A stretch of DNA of 16,255 nt from CAYRJD01 sp964424585 (lineage in GTDB: Bacteria; Actinomycetota; Acidimicrobiia; Acidimicrobiales; Poriferisodalaceae). The notes beneath the pieces are model-generated. The model saw only the letters and a list, made by a program, of their open reading frames with translations. It was not told the origin of the DNA and did no database searches. The stretch's first letter is position 1. The number at the start of each line of letters is the position of its first letter. The position numbers and the translations under genes were made by a program. The stretch is from contig CAYRJD010000006.1 in the NCBI GenBank assembly GCA_964424585.1, positions 1 to 16,255 on the forward strand, in the 5' to 3' direction. Of the stretch, positions 1 to 8,291 are shown piece after piece.

Positions 1-3000
1 ACCACCCCGTAGTCGCGCGCCGCGGCCTCGACGCTCACCACCTCATCCATCACGTCGCGCAGCACCGCGTCGGCCGGACGCTCAAACGCGTCGCCCCAGC
101 CGCCACCGCCGGGCGTGTAGGCGATCATCCGCGCCGGGCCCAGCTTGCGCACCCCGTACTTCGGCGGCACAAACCGTTCGCCGTCGCCTGATCCGTCGCC
201 TGTTCCATCGACGGCCGCGTCGGCCGGCTCGATCCACTCAAGCCCCCCGGCCCCGGTGCCGCCGCCGTTCGCGCCGTGCCCGCTCGGCGTGTCGAGCCCC
301 TCGGCTCGAAACGACCACGTCGCCGCGGCGATGATGTCGGCCTCGTAGATGACGCCCGTGCCGCCGCGCCGAAACCCTGGCCCGGCCGCGTCGCAGCGCT
401 GCTCGTGGCGTACGTAGCGCACGGGGTAGTGCTGCTCGTGAAACTCGAGGTTCGGCAAATCCAGCCCGCCCAGCGTGATGAGGTGCCCCATCTGCGCGAA
501 CCCGTCACGCTCGGCGGTCGCGCCGGGCGTTCCCATCGCGTGCCACTGATACATCACCCACGTGCTGCCGTCGGCCCGACGGCCCGTGACGTGCCCGTGC
601 ATCGTCTTCGACCAGCCGGCGCACGCTCGCTGCGGCGCCGCGTGCGCCAGCGCCTGCCACACGGCGGTGACGATCTCGTGCGCGACGAACACGGTGTTCA
701 TCGTCATCGGCGCGGGCGGCAGCGCGTTGACGATCGTGCCTTCGGGCGCGGTGATGCTGACCGCCCGATACGTGCCCTCGTTGCGAGGAATGGACGTGTC
801 GAAAAACGACGACACCGCCAGGTAGGCCGACGAGTATGTGTTGGCGAGCGAGCTGTTCTTAAACCCCTCTATCTGCGCGTCTGAGCCGGTGAAGTCGATG
901 CTCATCTCATCGCCGCGCACCGTCACCGTGGCGCGCACGGCGATGTCGGCGGGGCCGAAGCAGTCGTTGTCGGTGCGGTCTTCGCCGACGTAGACGCCGT
1001 CGGGCAGCTCGGCGATGGCGGCACGCATCCGCCGGTCGCCGTGGTCGAGCACGCCGTCTAGGTAGGCGCGGTAGCGGTCGTAGCCCAGCTCGGCCGCCAG
1101 CGCCCCGATGCGTTCGCCGCCGATGCGGGTCGAGCCGATCATCGCCCGCAGGTCGCCGTCGAGCAGCTCGGGCGTGCGGCAGTTGATCAGCAGCAGCTCC
1201 CACAGGTCGTCGCGCACGTGGCCTCGCTCGATCAACTTGAGCACCGGCAGGCGAATGCCTTCGTGCCAGATTTCGGTTGCCTCCGGGTTGTAGGTGCCCG
1301 CCAGCCCGCCGCCGATGTCTGACTGGTGGGCGCGGTTGCAACAAAACCCCGCCAGCACCAGCTCGTCGTTCGCGCCGCGCCCGCTTGCGCCGCTGCCGGC
1401 GGGCACGAAGATCGGCCGGGCGATTACCCAGTCGGGCAGGTGGTTGCCGCCTGCGACGTACGGGTCTGACAGCAAGAAGACGTCTTCGGGGTCGATGCGG
1501 CCGGCAAAACGCGCCAGCAGCGCTCGCACGGCAAAGCCGCCGCCGCCGGTGTGAATGGGAATGCCGTCCGCGTTCGCGACGAGCGTGCCGTCGGGCGTGG
1601 TCACGTAGCAGCTGAAGTCGTGGCTCTGAGAAAAGATGGTGCTGCGGGCGGTGCGGGTCATCACCCAGCCCATGTGCCGGCTGATCTGGTCGAGCCGGTT
1701 CTGCATTACTGCCAGCACCACCGGATCGAGTTGGCCTGCGTCGAGGCTGCCGGTGTCGAGTTCGCCAGATGCTGACTGGGGCGTCGCGTCGAGCGCGACG
1801 TCCATGAAAAACTCGCCTTGAGCGTCGACCCAGAGCCGGTCGCCGGGCCGCACGACAACCGTCGTGGTCGTTTCTTCAACGACAGCCGGGCCCTCTATTG
1901 CGTGCCCGTGCGACAGCTGGCGGCCGTCGTAGATCGCGCACGGCACGAGCCCGTGACCGGTGAAGTAGACGTCTCGCCACTCGGTCGGCGCCGCCTCGTC
2001 GTTCGCCTGCGGCAGCTGCGCGAGCGTCGCCTCGCCCACCGCGCCGCTGGCGATGACCCGCAGCGACGCAATCATCACCACGCCGTCGGGCTGAACGTGT
2101 CCGTAGAGCCGCTCGTATTCGGCTTCGAAGCTGGCTCGCACGTCTGCGGGGCTGAACGCGCGTCCTTCGTTTGGCACCGCCACCCGGATGCTCCACAGCT
2201 GCCCCGGGTGGTGCAGCTCAAGCTCGGCGATGACCGAAACGTCGTCGGCGGAAAAACCCTCTTTGCCCAGCTCGGCGTGCGCGGCGGCCCGCAGCTCGTC
2301 GAAGCCCGCCACGATCACGGCTGGCTCTAGCTCGTCGATCGACCCCATCAAAAACTTCGACGTGTCTTGTCGCACGTCGGTGTGCAGCATTCCGATGGCG
2401 CACAGCGCGCCCGCGTCGCGCGGCACGTACACCCGCCCGCAGCCCAGCCCGGCGGCGACCGCCGCGCCGTGCATCGGACCCGCTCCGCCTGCCGCGGCGA
2501 GCGTGAAGTTGCGCGGCGAGTGGCCGCGCTCTATCGAGATGTGCTCGGTCGCGCTCAGCAGGTGCGCTTCGACCAGCTCGATCACGCCGGCCGCAGCCTC
2601 GGTGACGCTCACGCCGAGCGGCTCGGCGATGTGGTTGGCGAGGGCCGCGTGCGCGGCGTCTGCGTCGAGATCGAGCGTGCCGCTGATCGACTTGCCAGCC
2701 CGCAGCCGCCCCAGCACGAGCTGGGCGTCGGTGACGGTCGGCAGCTTGCCGCCTCGCCCGTAGCAGGCAGGCCCGGGCTCGGCCCCCGCACCTTGCGGCC
2801 CGACGAACAGCAGCCCCGCTTCGTCGACGCCGGCGATGGTGCCGCCGCCTGCGCCGATGGTGTGAATGTCGACGGCGGGCGTCGACACGTGGTAGCCAGC
2901 GATGGAAATGTCGTCTCGCACGTCGACCGCGCCGCCGGCCATCAGCAGCACGTCGCAGGAGGTGCCGCCGATCTCCATTGAGATCAGGTTTCCCGCGCCA

Positions 3001-3923
3001 GCGCGCTGGCGAGACGCACCCCGCAACGGGTGCTCGGCAGCCGCGGCGTCGACCACCTTGGCGTAGAGGTTGAGCGCGCCGACCGCAGCTGCCGGGCCCG
3101 ACAGCAGCAAGTTGACCGGCTTCGCCGAAAGCTGGCTGACTGACGCCGCGCCGCCGTTCGACTGCACCAGCAGCAGCGGGTTCGCCAGGCCGCCGGCCGC
3201 GAGGTCGGCTTCGAGCGCTTGTAGATACGCGACGATGCGAGGCGACAGCGCGGCGTTGACGACCGCGGTTGACGTGCGCTCGTACTCGCCCATCAGCGAC
3301 GATACGTCGGCCGAGCACGTCACCCACTCGACGGCCGAGCGCTCGCGCATCGCGTCCGCGACGGCGTGCTCGTGGCTGTCGTTGACGAACGAGTTCAACA
3401 GCGCGACCGCGACGGCTTCCACGTCGTGCTGCGCGAACGTCGCGAGCGTGTCGTCGAGCGTCGAGAGGTCGAGCGGCGCGTGCTCGGTGCCGTCGGCGTC
3501 GATGCGGCCGCCGACGGGTGCTCGCAGGTAGCGCGGCACCAGCACCGGCGCATACGGCGCTCGGTGGTTCCACTGGTCTTCGCGCAGTCCGCGCCTGATT
3601 TCCAGCGTGTCGCGAAACCCCTCGGTCGCGACCAGCCCGACCTTCGCGCCCTTGCCTTCGAGCATCGTGTTGGTTGCCACGGTCGAGCCGTGAATAAAGA
3701 GCGTGCAGCCAGCCAGCACGTCGCCCACCGACACGCCCAGCTCGACGGCGACGTGCGCGAGCGCGGCGTGCACGCCTTGGCTCGGGTCGGCGGGAACCGA
3801 CGGCAGCTTCGCCACCCAGGTTTGCCCCGCGTCGTCGGTGAGCACCAGGTCGGTGAACGTGCCGCCGACGTCGACTCCGATCCGCCACGGCGCGACCGGG
3901 CGCTTCAAGTTGCTGGCATCCAT
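1..3923 (-). CDS. hyuAB: Fused HyuA-HyuB hydantoinase/5-oxoprolinase-type protein (3' end beyond window)
   Basis: This is a single open frame of 1307 codons from ATG 3923 to the left window edge, with no stop seen. Residues about 14-700 are HyuA-like: an N-terminal GVDVGGTFTDL nucleotide-binding motif (16-26), then HGSTVATN, LLSGPAA and MEIGGTSCDV. Residues 733 onward are HyuB-like, starting DPVVLAVMQNRL and including LSDPYVAGGNHLPDW. The visible end (SVEAAARDYGVV) resembles a HyuB C-terminus, so only a few residues are missing. A linker of about 25 residues (707-731) joins the halves; its Met707 is in frame with HyuA, so no separate hyuB start is needed. The family opens cyclic amides (5-oxoproline, N-methylhydantoin) with ATP. 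Fused forms such as eukaryotic 5-oxoprolinase (about 1290 residues) are known. The substrate cannot be read from sequence. The gene diverges from the amidase at 3976. Confidence 0.93.
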   Translation of the reverse strand, partial: MDASNLKRPVAPWRIGVDVGGTFTDLVLTDDAGQTWVAKLPSVPADPSQGVHAALAHVAVELGVSVGDVLAGCTLFIHGSTVATNTMLEGKGAKVGLVATEGFRDTLEIRRGLREDQWNHRAPYAPVLVPRYLRAPVGGRIDADGTEHAPLDLSTLDDTLATFAQHDVEAVAVALLNSFVNDSHEHAVADAMRERSAVEWVTCSADVSSLMGEYERTSTAVVNAALSPRIVAYLQALEADLAAGGLANPLLLVQSNGGAASVSQLSAKPVNLLLSGPAAAVGALNLYAKVVDAAAAEHPLRGASRQRAGAGNLISMEIGGTSCDVLLMAGGAVDVRDDISIAGYHVSTPAVDIHTIGAGGGTIAGVDEAGLLFVGPQGAGAEPGPACYGRGGKLPTVTDAQLVLGRLRAGKSISGTLDLDADAAHAALANHIAEPLGVSVTEAAAGVIELVEAHLLSATEHISIERGHSPRNFTLAAAGGAGPMHGAAVAAGLGCGRVYVPRDAGALCAIGMLHTDVRQDTSKFLMGSIDELEPAVIVAGFDELRAAAHAELGKEGFSADDVSVIAELELHHPGQLWSIRVAVPNEGRAFSPADVRASFEAEYERLYGHVQPDGVVMIASLRVIASGAVGEATLAQLPQANDEAAPTEWRDVYFTGHGLVPCAIYDGRQLSHGHAIEGPAVVEETTTTVVVRPGDRLWVDAQGEFFMDVALDATPQSASGELDTGSLDAGQLDPVVLAVMQNRLDQISRHMGWVMTRTARSTIFSQSHDFSCYVTTPDGTLVANADGIPIHTGGGGFAVRALLARFAGRIDPEDVFLLSDPYVAGGNHLPDWVIARPIFVPAGSGASGRGANDELVLAGFCCNRAHQSDIGGGLAGTYNPEATEIWHEGIRLPVLKLIERGHVRDDLWELLLINCRTPELLDGDLRAMIGSTRIGGERIGALAAELGYDRYRAYLDGVLDHGDRRMRAAIAELPDGVYVGEDRTDNDCFGPADIAVRATVTVRGDEMSIDFTGSDAQIEGFKNSSLANTYSSAYLAVSSFFDTSIPRNEGTYRAVSITAPEGTIVNALPPAPMTMNTVFVAHEIVTAVWQALAHAAPQRACAGWSKTMHGHVTGRRADGSTWVMYQWHAMGTPGATAERDGFAQMGHLITLGGLDLPNLEFHEQHYPVRYVRHEQRCDAAGPGFRRGGTGVIYEADIIAAATWSFRAEGLDTPSGHGANGGGTGAGGLEWIEPADAAVDGTGDGSGDGERFVPPKYGVRKLGPARMIAYTPGGGGWGDAFERPADAVLRDVMDEVVSVEAAARDYGV

Positions 3924-3924
3924 G

Positions 3925-3949
3925 CCCGCCAGTATTGCCGCGCGGCGGG
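3925..3949. repeat. Inverted repeat in the hyuAB/amidase divergent gap
   Basis: CCCGCC (3925-3930) and GGCGGG (3944-3949) form a 6-bp inverted repeat that brackets the candidate hyuAB -10 box. It sits in the 52-base gap between the two divergent start codons. It could be an operator or chance pairing in GC-rich DNA. No regulator gene is visible in the window. Confidence 0.25.
3931..3936 (-). promoter_or_regulatory. Candidate -10 box of hyuAB, leaderless type
   Basis: On the minus strand AATACT lies 7 bases before the ATG at 3923 (spacer GGCGGGC). It matches TATAAT at 4 of 6 positions. The spacing would place the transcription start on or next to the start codon. I see no convincing -35 box. 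It is weaker than the TAnnnT boxes elsewhere in the window. Confidence 0.35.
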
Positions 3950-3975
3950 TCGTGGCTGCGAGGCAAACTCGGTGC

Positions 3976-5445
3976 GTGACTGACCCTCTCTTCTACCGCA
4001 GCGCGGTTGAGCTGGCCCGCCAAGTCGCGGCGGGCGAGACGAGCGCGACCGAAGCGCTCGCCGCCGCGCTCGCTCGTTACGAAACCCACAACGACGTCTA
4101 CAACGCCGTCGTGCTGACTCGCGCCGACCAAGCGCACCAAGCGGCGGCCGCCATCGACGCGAAGGTCGCGGCAGGCGAGCCTCTTGGCCCGCTCGCGGGC
4201 GTGCCGATGACCATAAAGGAAGGGTTCGACTGGGTCGGCACGCCCACCACGTGGGGCAACCCGAACTGGGCCGACTATCAGCCCAACGAAAACGCGGTGA
4301 CTGTAAAGCGGCTCATCGACGCCGGCGCGGTCATCTACGGCAAGACGAACGTGCCTTACCTGCTGGGCGACTGGCAGAGCTTCAACGACGTCTACGGCAC
4401 CACCTCCAACCCGTGGGACACGACCCGGGTGCCAGGCGGCTCATCGGGCGGCTCGGCCGTCGCGCTCGCCACCGGCATGGCCGCGCTCGAACTCGGCTCA
4501 GACATCGGCGGCTCGCTGCGCAACCCGGCTCACTACTGCGGTGTGCTCAGCCACAAGCCGAGCTTCGACGTGGTGCCCACCGCCGGCCACACCGCCCCGC
4601 ACAGCGTCACCTCCGCCGACATCGCCGTGTGCGGGCCGATGGCACGCAGCGCCGCCGACCTCGCGGTCGCGCTCGACGTGATGGCCGGCCCCGCGGGCGA
4701 AGACGCCGTCGGCTACCGGCTCGCGCTGCCGAGAGAGGGCCGCACCGAGCTGAGCCAGTTCAAGGTCGCGGTCATGCTGGAAACGCCGGTGGTCGCGACC
4801 GACACTGCGATGATCGGCGTGCTCGCCGACGCAGTCGACGCGCTCGCTGCCGCCGGCGCGCAAGTCACCTACGCCGCGCCCGCCATCGACCAGCACGAGT
4901 TTCACGAGAACTACCTCACGGTGCTGCGCGGCGCCACTGGCGCCCACGCGCCAGCCGACGCATACGCGGTCTACGAAGACGGCGAACGCCAATACCGAGC
5001 TGGCGAACGCAGCGCCGCAGCCATCGCCGGCCACTTCGCGACCATCAGCCACCGCGACTGGATGGCAGCCCACGAGCTGCGCACCCGCTACCGCGCGGCG
5101 TGGGCTGCGTTTTTCGCCGACTACGACGTGATGCTGTGCCCGGTCGCCACGTCGGTCGCGTTCGCTCACGACCACACCGGCAGCCGAGCCACCCGCACCA
5201 TCGAGGTCAACGGCAGCCAAGAGCCGTGCGTCGACGCGCTGTTCTGGGCGGGCTGGAGCTGCTCGGTGTACCTGCCAACCACCACGGTGCCGGTCGGCTT
5301 TCAAACCGGCGCCGGCCTGCCCGAGCACGGCTTGCCGGTCGGCGTCGGCGTGATCGCGCCGTTCCTGCACGACCACCGGGCCATCGCGTTCGCCTCGCTC
5401 ATCGAGCGACACCTCGGAGGGTTCGTCGCACCGCCGTTGGCCTGA
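3976..5445 (+). CDS. Amidase-signature family hydrolase (first copy)
   Basis: The product has 489 residues, a usual length for the amidase-signature family, which hydrolyses carboxamides through a Ser-cisSer-Lys triad. All three residues are visible: Lys81 in the PMTIKE motif, Ser156 in GGSSGGSA and nucleophile Ser180 in SDIGGSLRNPA. The 24-residue spacing between the two serines equals that of fatty acid amide hydrolase. I chose GTG 3976 because family homology begins at once (LFYRSAVELARQ); the longer upstream frame would overlap hyuAB. There is no signal peptide, so a cytoplasmic enzyme is likely. It is divergent from hyuAB, and sufD follows 19 bases downstream. The pairing suggests degradation of an amide or carbamoyl compound made by the hydantoinase-type enzyme, but that is inference. 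It is not a GatA clearly tied to tRNA amidation, because gatB and gatC are absent. Confidence 0.9.
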   Translation: MTDPLFYRSAVELARQVAAGETSATEALAAALARYETHNDVYNAVVLTRADQAHQAAAAIDAKVAAGEPLGPLAGVPMTIKEGFDWVGTPTTWGNPNWADYQPNENAVTVKRLIDAGAVIYGKTNVPYLLGDWQSFNDVYGTTSNPWDTTRVPGGSSGGSAVALATGMAALELGSDIGGSLRNPAHYCGVLSHKPSFDVVPTAGHTAPHSVTSADIAVCGPMARSAADLAVALDVMAGPAGEDAVGYRLALPREGRTELSQFKVAVMLETPVVATDTAMIGVLADAVDALAAAGAQVTYAAPAIDQHEFHENYLTVLRGATGAHAPADAYAVYEDGERQYRAGERSAAAIAGHFATISHRDWMAAHELRTRYRAAWAAFFADYDVMLCPVATSVAFAHDHTGSRATRTIEVNGSQEPCVDALFWAGWSCSVYLPTTTVPVGFQTGAGLPEHGLPVGVGVIAPFLHDHRAIAFASLIERHLGGFVAPPLA

Positions 5446-5450
5446 CCCGT

Positions 5451-5456
5451 TAGCCT
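5451..5456 (+). promoter_or_regulatory. Candidate leaderless -10 box of the sufD operon
   Basis: TAGCCT fits TAnnnT and ends 8 bases before the sufD ATG (spacer GACCGAAG). It lies in the 19-base gap after the amidase stop. Only a weak GAAG stands where a ribosome site would be. An 8-base direct repeat GCCTGACC (5440-5447 and 5453-5460) overlaps it. I recognise no -35 box. Read-through from the amidase is an alternative. Confidence 0.5.
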
Positions 5457-5464
5457 GACCGAAG

Positions 5465-6763
5465 ATGTTCAGCGACGGCGTTGTCACCGCGTTGAGTGAC
5501 GATGCCGAGTTTCACCAGCGCCGTGTGGCGGCTGCGGCGGCGGCGCACGAAGCCGAGCCGCCTTCGTTCACCCAAGAAGAGTGGCGCTACACACAGGTCG
5601 ACGAGGTTGACTTCGAGAGATACAAGGTGCTCCCCGAGCCTGCTGCGGCCGGCTTGTGCGACGACTTGTGGCGCCTCAGCGCCGGCGTCGAGCCTGCCGT
5701 GGAGGTGCACGTCGTCGACGGCGCGATAGTCGCCTGCGACGTGCGGGCCGACGGCGTGAGTGTCAGCGCGCCCGCGCAGGCGTGCAGCGCCGACCTAGCG
5801 GGCAGCTGCGAGCCCCAAGCCGGCTGGACGACGCTGGTCGGCAGCGTGCTCACGCAGCCGCCCGACGTGTTCGCGACCGCAAACCTGGCGTTCGCCGTCG
5901 CGCCGGTAGTCATTGAGGTCGCGCCGAACGTCGCGCTAGACGGGCCGGTGCTGGTGCGCGTCGCCACGACGCGAGCTGGCTCGGCGTGGTTTCCGCGGCT
6001 AGTCGTGAAGGCCGGGCGGGCCAGCGCAGCCACCGTCATCGAGCATCACGCCAGCGCCGACGTCGACGCGCTCGTCTGCCCTGTCACCGAGCTTGCGGTC
6101 GGCGACGCCGCGCACCTCACGCAGCTGTGCATTCAAGATGTCAGCCACGCCACAACCCAGATCGCCATGCACGCGTCGGAACTCGGCCGAGACGCCACCG
6201 TGTCGGTGCACCAGGTAGCGCTCGGCGGCGCATACGCGCGCATGCGCATCGACTCAAACATGGCTGCGCCGGGCAGCCACGGCGACATCTCGGCGGTCTA
6301 CTTCGGCGACGGAGAGACGGTGCTCGACTTCCGCACGTTCCAGCGTCACACCGCCGCGCACACCACCTCAAACCTTCGCTTCAAGGGCGCGCTCGACGAC
6401 CACAGCAAGTCGATCTACACCGGCACCATCATCATCGCGCCCGACGCGGCGTTCGTCGACGCCGACCAAACCAACCACAACTTGAAGCTGTCGCCGCACG
6501 CTTGGTCTGACGCGGTGCCGAACTTGGAAATCGAAAACAACGACGTCAAGTGCAGCCACGCCTCATCGAGCGGGCCGGTCGACCCCGACCAAATCTTTTA
6601 CCTCGGCAGGCTCGGCATCTCGCCTGAAGCCGCCGAGCTGGCGCTGGTCGAGGGCTTTTTCGCCGACATCACCGACGACCTGCCCGACAAGGCGGTGGCC
6701 GCAGCCGTCGGCGAACGCATCGGCGAGCTGCTCGACGCGCACGACGCGGGCGCCCAATCGTGA
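5465..6763 (+). CDS. sufD: Fe-S cluster assembly scaffold protein SufD
   Basis: The product has 432 residues, close to the usual SufD length of about 420. SufD is the non-catalytic partner of SufB in the cytoplasmic SufBC2D complex that builds iron-sulfur clusters. The middle is the repetitive beta-helix typical of SufB/SufD (residues about 130-350, with NMAAPGSHGDISAVYFGDG). The C-terminus has NLEIENNDVKCSH followed by DQIFYLGRLGIS. The KCSH motif (Cys363, His365) is the SufD version; SufB has a different sequence there. I therefore call SufD and not SufB. It heads a tight operon with the Rieske ferredoxin and sufC. SufB, which normally sits beside it in actinobacteria, is absent: an amidase lies directly upstream. 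Confidence 0.92.
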   Translation: MFSDGVVTALSDDAEFHQRRVAAAAAAHEAEPPSFTQEEWRYTQVDEVDFERYKVLPEPAAAGLCDDLWRLSAGVEPAVEVHVVDGAIVACDVRADGVSVSAPAQACSADLAGSCEPQAGWTTLVGSVLTQPPDVFATANLAFAVAPVVIEVAPNVALDGPVLVRVATTRAGSAWFPRLVVKAGRASAATVIEHHASADVDALVCPVTELAVGDAAHLTQLCIQDVSHATTQIAMHASELGRDATVSVHQVALGGAYARMRIDSNMAAPGSHGDISAVYFGDGETVLDFRTFQRHTAAHTTSNLRFKGALDDHSKSIYTGTIIIAPDAAFVDADQTNHNLKLSPHAWSDAVPNLEIENNDVKCSHASSSGPVDPDQIFYLGRLGISPEAAELALVEGFFADITDDLPDKAVAAAVGERIGELLDAHDAGAQS

Positions 6764-6783
6764 CTGGGCAATCGTGACTGGGC
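6756..6783 (+). repeat. 14-bp perfect tandem duplication at the sufD/Rieske junction
   Basis: The unit AATCGTGACTGGGC occurs twice back to back (6756-6769, 6770-6783). The first copy holds the sufD stop codon and the second holds the Rieske GTG start. Each copy contains GTGA. The first GTG (6760) opens a 5-codon frame VTGQS whose TGA (6775-6777) overlaps the Rieske GTG (6774-6776). Without the extra copy, sufD and the Rieske gene would overlap directly by GTGA. Confidence 0.9.
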
Positions 6784-7103
6784 AGAGCGACCAGACGGTT
6801 CGGCTGTGCGCGGCCGACGACGTAGCCGACGGCACCGCCAAGTTGTGCCAAATAGAGGGCCAGCGAATCGCGCTGGTGCGCATCGGCGACAGCTTTTACG
6901 CCATCGGCGACCGCTGCAGCCACGGCAACTACTCGCTGTCGCAGGGTTGGGTGTGGCCCGAAGACTGCGCGCTCGAATGCCCGCAGCATTCATCGACGTT
7001 CGACCTGCGCACCGGCGTGCCCAACGTGCTGCCCGCGACCGAGCCCGTGCCGGTCTATGAGGTGCGCCGCGAGGGCGACGACGTGATGCTGGTGCTGCCG
7101 TGA
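6774..7103 (+). CDS. Rieske [2Fe-2S] ferredoxin of the suf operon
   Basis: This 109-residue small Rieske protein has both cluster-binding motifs: CSH (Cys48, His50) and CPQH (Cys69, His72), giving two cysteines and two histidines for a [2Fe-2S] centre. It resembles the soluble ferredoxin subunits of non-haem iron oxygenases and NirD-type proteins. It has no transmembrane anchor, so it is a cytoplasmic electron carrier. A Rieske-type gene between sufD and sufC is a recurring actinobacterial arrangement; its exact role there is not settled, but electron supply to cluster assembly is a reasonable inference. Start GTG 6774 lies in the second copy of a 14-bp duplication; the GTG in the first copy stops after five codons. 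The 3' end overlaps sufC by GTGA. Confidence 0.92.
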   Translation: MTGQSDQTVRLCAADDVADGTAKLCQIEGQRIALVRIGDSFYAIGDRCSHGNYSLSQGWVWPEDCALECPQHSSTFDLRTGVPNVLPATEPVPVYEVRREGDDVMLVLP

Positions 7104-7921
7104 GCGAGCTGCGCATCACCGGCCTGCGCGGCGGCATAGCTGCGCGTGAGACAGACCACGCCACAGGCGGCGCCAACAGCACCGACCGCGACATCTTGCG
7201 CGGCATCGACCTCACCATCGCCGCCGGCGAGGTCGCCGTCATCATGGGCCCCAACGGCTCCGGCAAGAGCACGCTCGCGCACGTGCTGGCGGGGCGGCCC
7301 GGCTACGAAGCCACCGCTGGCACCGCCACGCTCAACGGCGCCGACTTGTTGACGATGGCGCCGCACGAGCGCGCCCGAGCGGGCCTGTTTCTCGTCATGC
7401 AGCACGCCACCGAGGTGCCCGGGCTGTCGCTGACCGCTGCGCTCGAGCTCGCAGCCAACCAGCCGCACAACGCCGCGCTCGACGGCGACGACGTCGCCGA
7501 CCGGCTAGCCGAAGAGGCCGCCGCGGTCGGCTTGAGCGCCGAGCTGCTGACGCGCTCGCTCAACGTTGACGCATCTGGCGGCGAGCGCAAGCGCGCCGAG
7601 ACGTGCCAGCTCGCGGTGCTGCGGCCGCGCTTCGCGGTGCTCGACGAACTCGACTCTGGCCTCGACATCGACGCGCTCGCCGCTTGCGCCAGCCGGGTCG
7701 AAGCGATGACCACCCGAGGCCTGGGCGTGCTGGCGATCACCCACTTTCCCCGAGTGCTCGAGCACTTGACGCCAGACGTCATCCACGTGATGGTCAACGG
7801 CCAGCTGGTCGCGTCGGGCGGCTCGCAGCTTGCCGCCGAGCTCGAAGCCACCGGCTACGCCAAGTACCAGCCGGCCGCCGCCGACGGCACCGAAGTGTCG
7901 GTCAGCATCGGAAGCCTGTAG
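7100..7921 (+). CDS. sufC: Fe-S assembly ATPase SufC, first and more divergent copy
   Basis: The product has 273 residues. SufC is the ABC-type ATPase that drives the SufB-SufD scaffold. Visible motifs are Walker A GPNGSGKST (50-58), Q-loop Gln101, signature SGGERKR (159-165), Walker B with LDE (Asp182, Glu183), SGLDID and H-loop His215. All catalytic residues are kept. It differs from the second SufC around the Q-loop (FLVMQHATEVPG against the common FLAFQYP form) and after Walker B (DELDSGLD in place of DETDSGLD). About 20 extra residues (10-30) sit before the second strand. Start GTG overlaps the Rieske stop by GTGA, so the two are probably translationally coupled. It is not a membrane transporter ATPase: no permease is adjacent. 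Confidence 0.9.
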   Translation: MSELRITGLRGGIAARETDHATGGANSTDRDILRGIDLTIAAGEVAVIMGPNGSGKSTLAHVLAGRPGYEATAGTATLNGADLLTMAPHERARAGLFLVMQHATEVPGLSLTAALELAANQPHNAALDGDDVADRLAEEAAAVGLSAELLTRSLNVDASGGERKRAETCQLAVLRPRFAVLDELDSGLDIDALAACASRVEAMTTRGLGVLAITHFPRVLEHLTPDVIHVMVNGQLVASGGSQLAAELEATGYAKYQPAAADGTEVSVSIGSL

Positions 7922-7923
7922 CC

Positions 7924-8250
7924 GTGGCCGCCCAACTGCTGAGCCCCGCGCAGGTCGCCGCGCTGGATGACACGCTCGCCGACTGGACGTTCGCTGGCAG
8001 CCAGCTCGACGGCACTGCACGCTTGGAACGCACCTACGGGTTCGCGAACTTCGTGGGGGCGTTCGGCTTCATGGCCGCCGCTGCGCTCGTCGCCGAAAAG
8101 CTCAACCACCACCCGACCTGGACAAACACCTACGGCACGGTCACCGTCGAACTCTCCACCCACGACTCAGGCGGCGTCACCCAGCTCGACATCGACCTCG
8201 CGCAGCGCATGGACGAACTCGCAGCCACCCACGCGCAGCCCGCTTCGTAA
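7924..8250 (+). CDS. Pterin-4a-carbinolamine dehydratase family protein
   Basis: The 108-residue product has the usual length of this family (4a-hydroxytetrahydrobiopterin dehydratase, PhhB/DCoH). The active-site signature is visible: EKLNHHPTW (His62, His63, Pro64) and LSTHDSGGVT (His80), with an N-terminal WTF strand. The family dehydrates 4a-hydroxy-tetrahydropterin made by aromatic amino acid hydroxylases. No such hydroxylase is present here, and many bacterial members occur without one, so the role may differ. GTG 7924 follows the sufC stop by only 2 bases, which makes it a member of the suf operon. A link to Fe-S or cofactor metabolism is inferred from position alone. Confidence 0.88.
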   Translation: MAAQLLSPAQVAALDDTLADWTFAGSQLDGTARLERTYGFANFVGAFGFMAAAALVAEKLNHHPTWTNTYGTVTVELSTHDSGGVTQLDIDLAQRMDELAATHAQPAS

Positions 8251-8291
8251 ATCGCAAAACAACTCAGCGCGTCACCGGCAACACTTCACCT

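Noticed and set aside
3703..3975. N-terminal extension of the first amidase to an ATG at 3703
   Set aside because: The added residues show no amidase homology and run through the start region of hyuAB. Family similarity starts right at GTG 3976.
2218..4140. Open frame of 640 codons on the minus strand overlapping hyuAB
   Set aside because: It is rich in Arg/Ala/Gly without any family motif and lies out of frame over the HyuA coding sequence, which has clear motifs throughout. Long shadow frames are common in DNA of this GC content.
5465..6763. Possibility that this is SufB instead of SufD
   Set aside because: The C-terminal LEIENNDVKCSH motif is the SufD form; the SufB form at that place differs, and the length of 432 fits SufD. 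No second candidate for SufB exists in the window.
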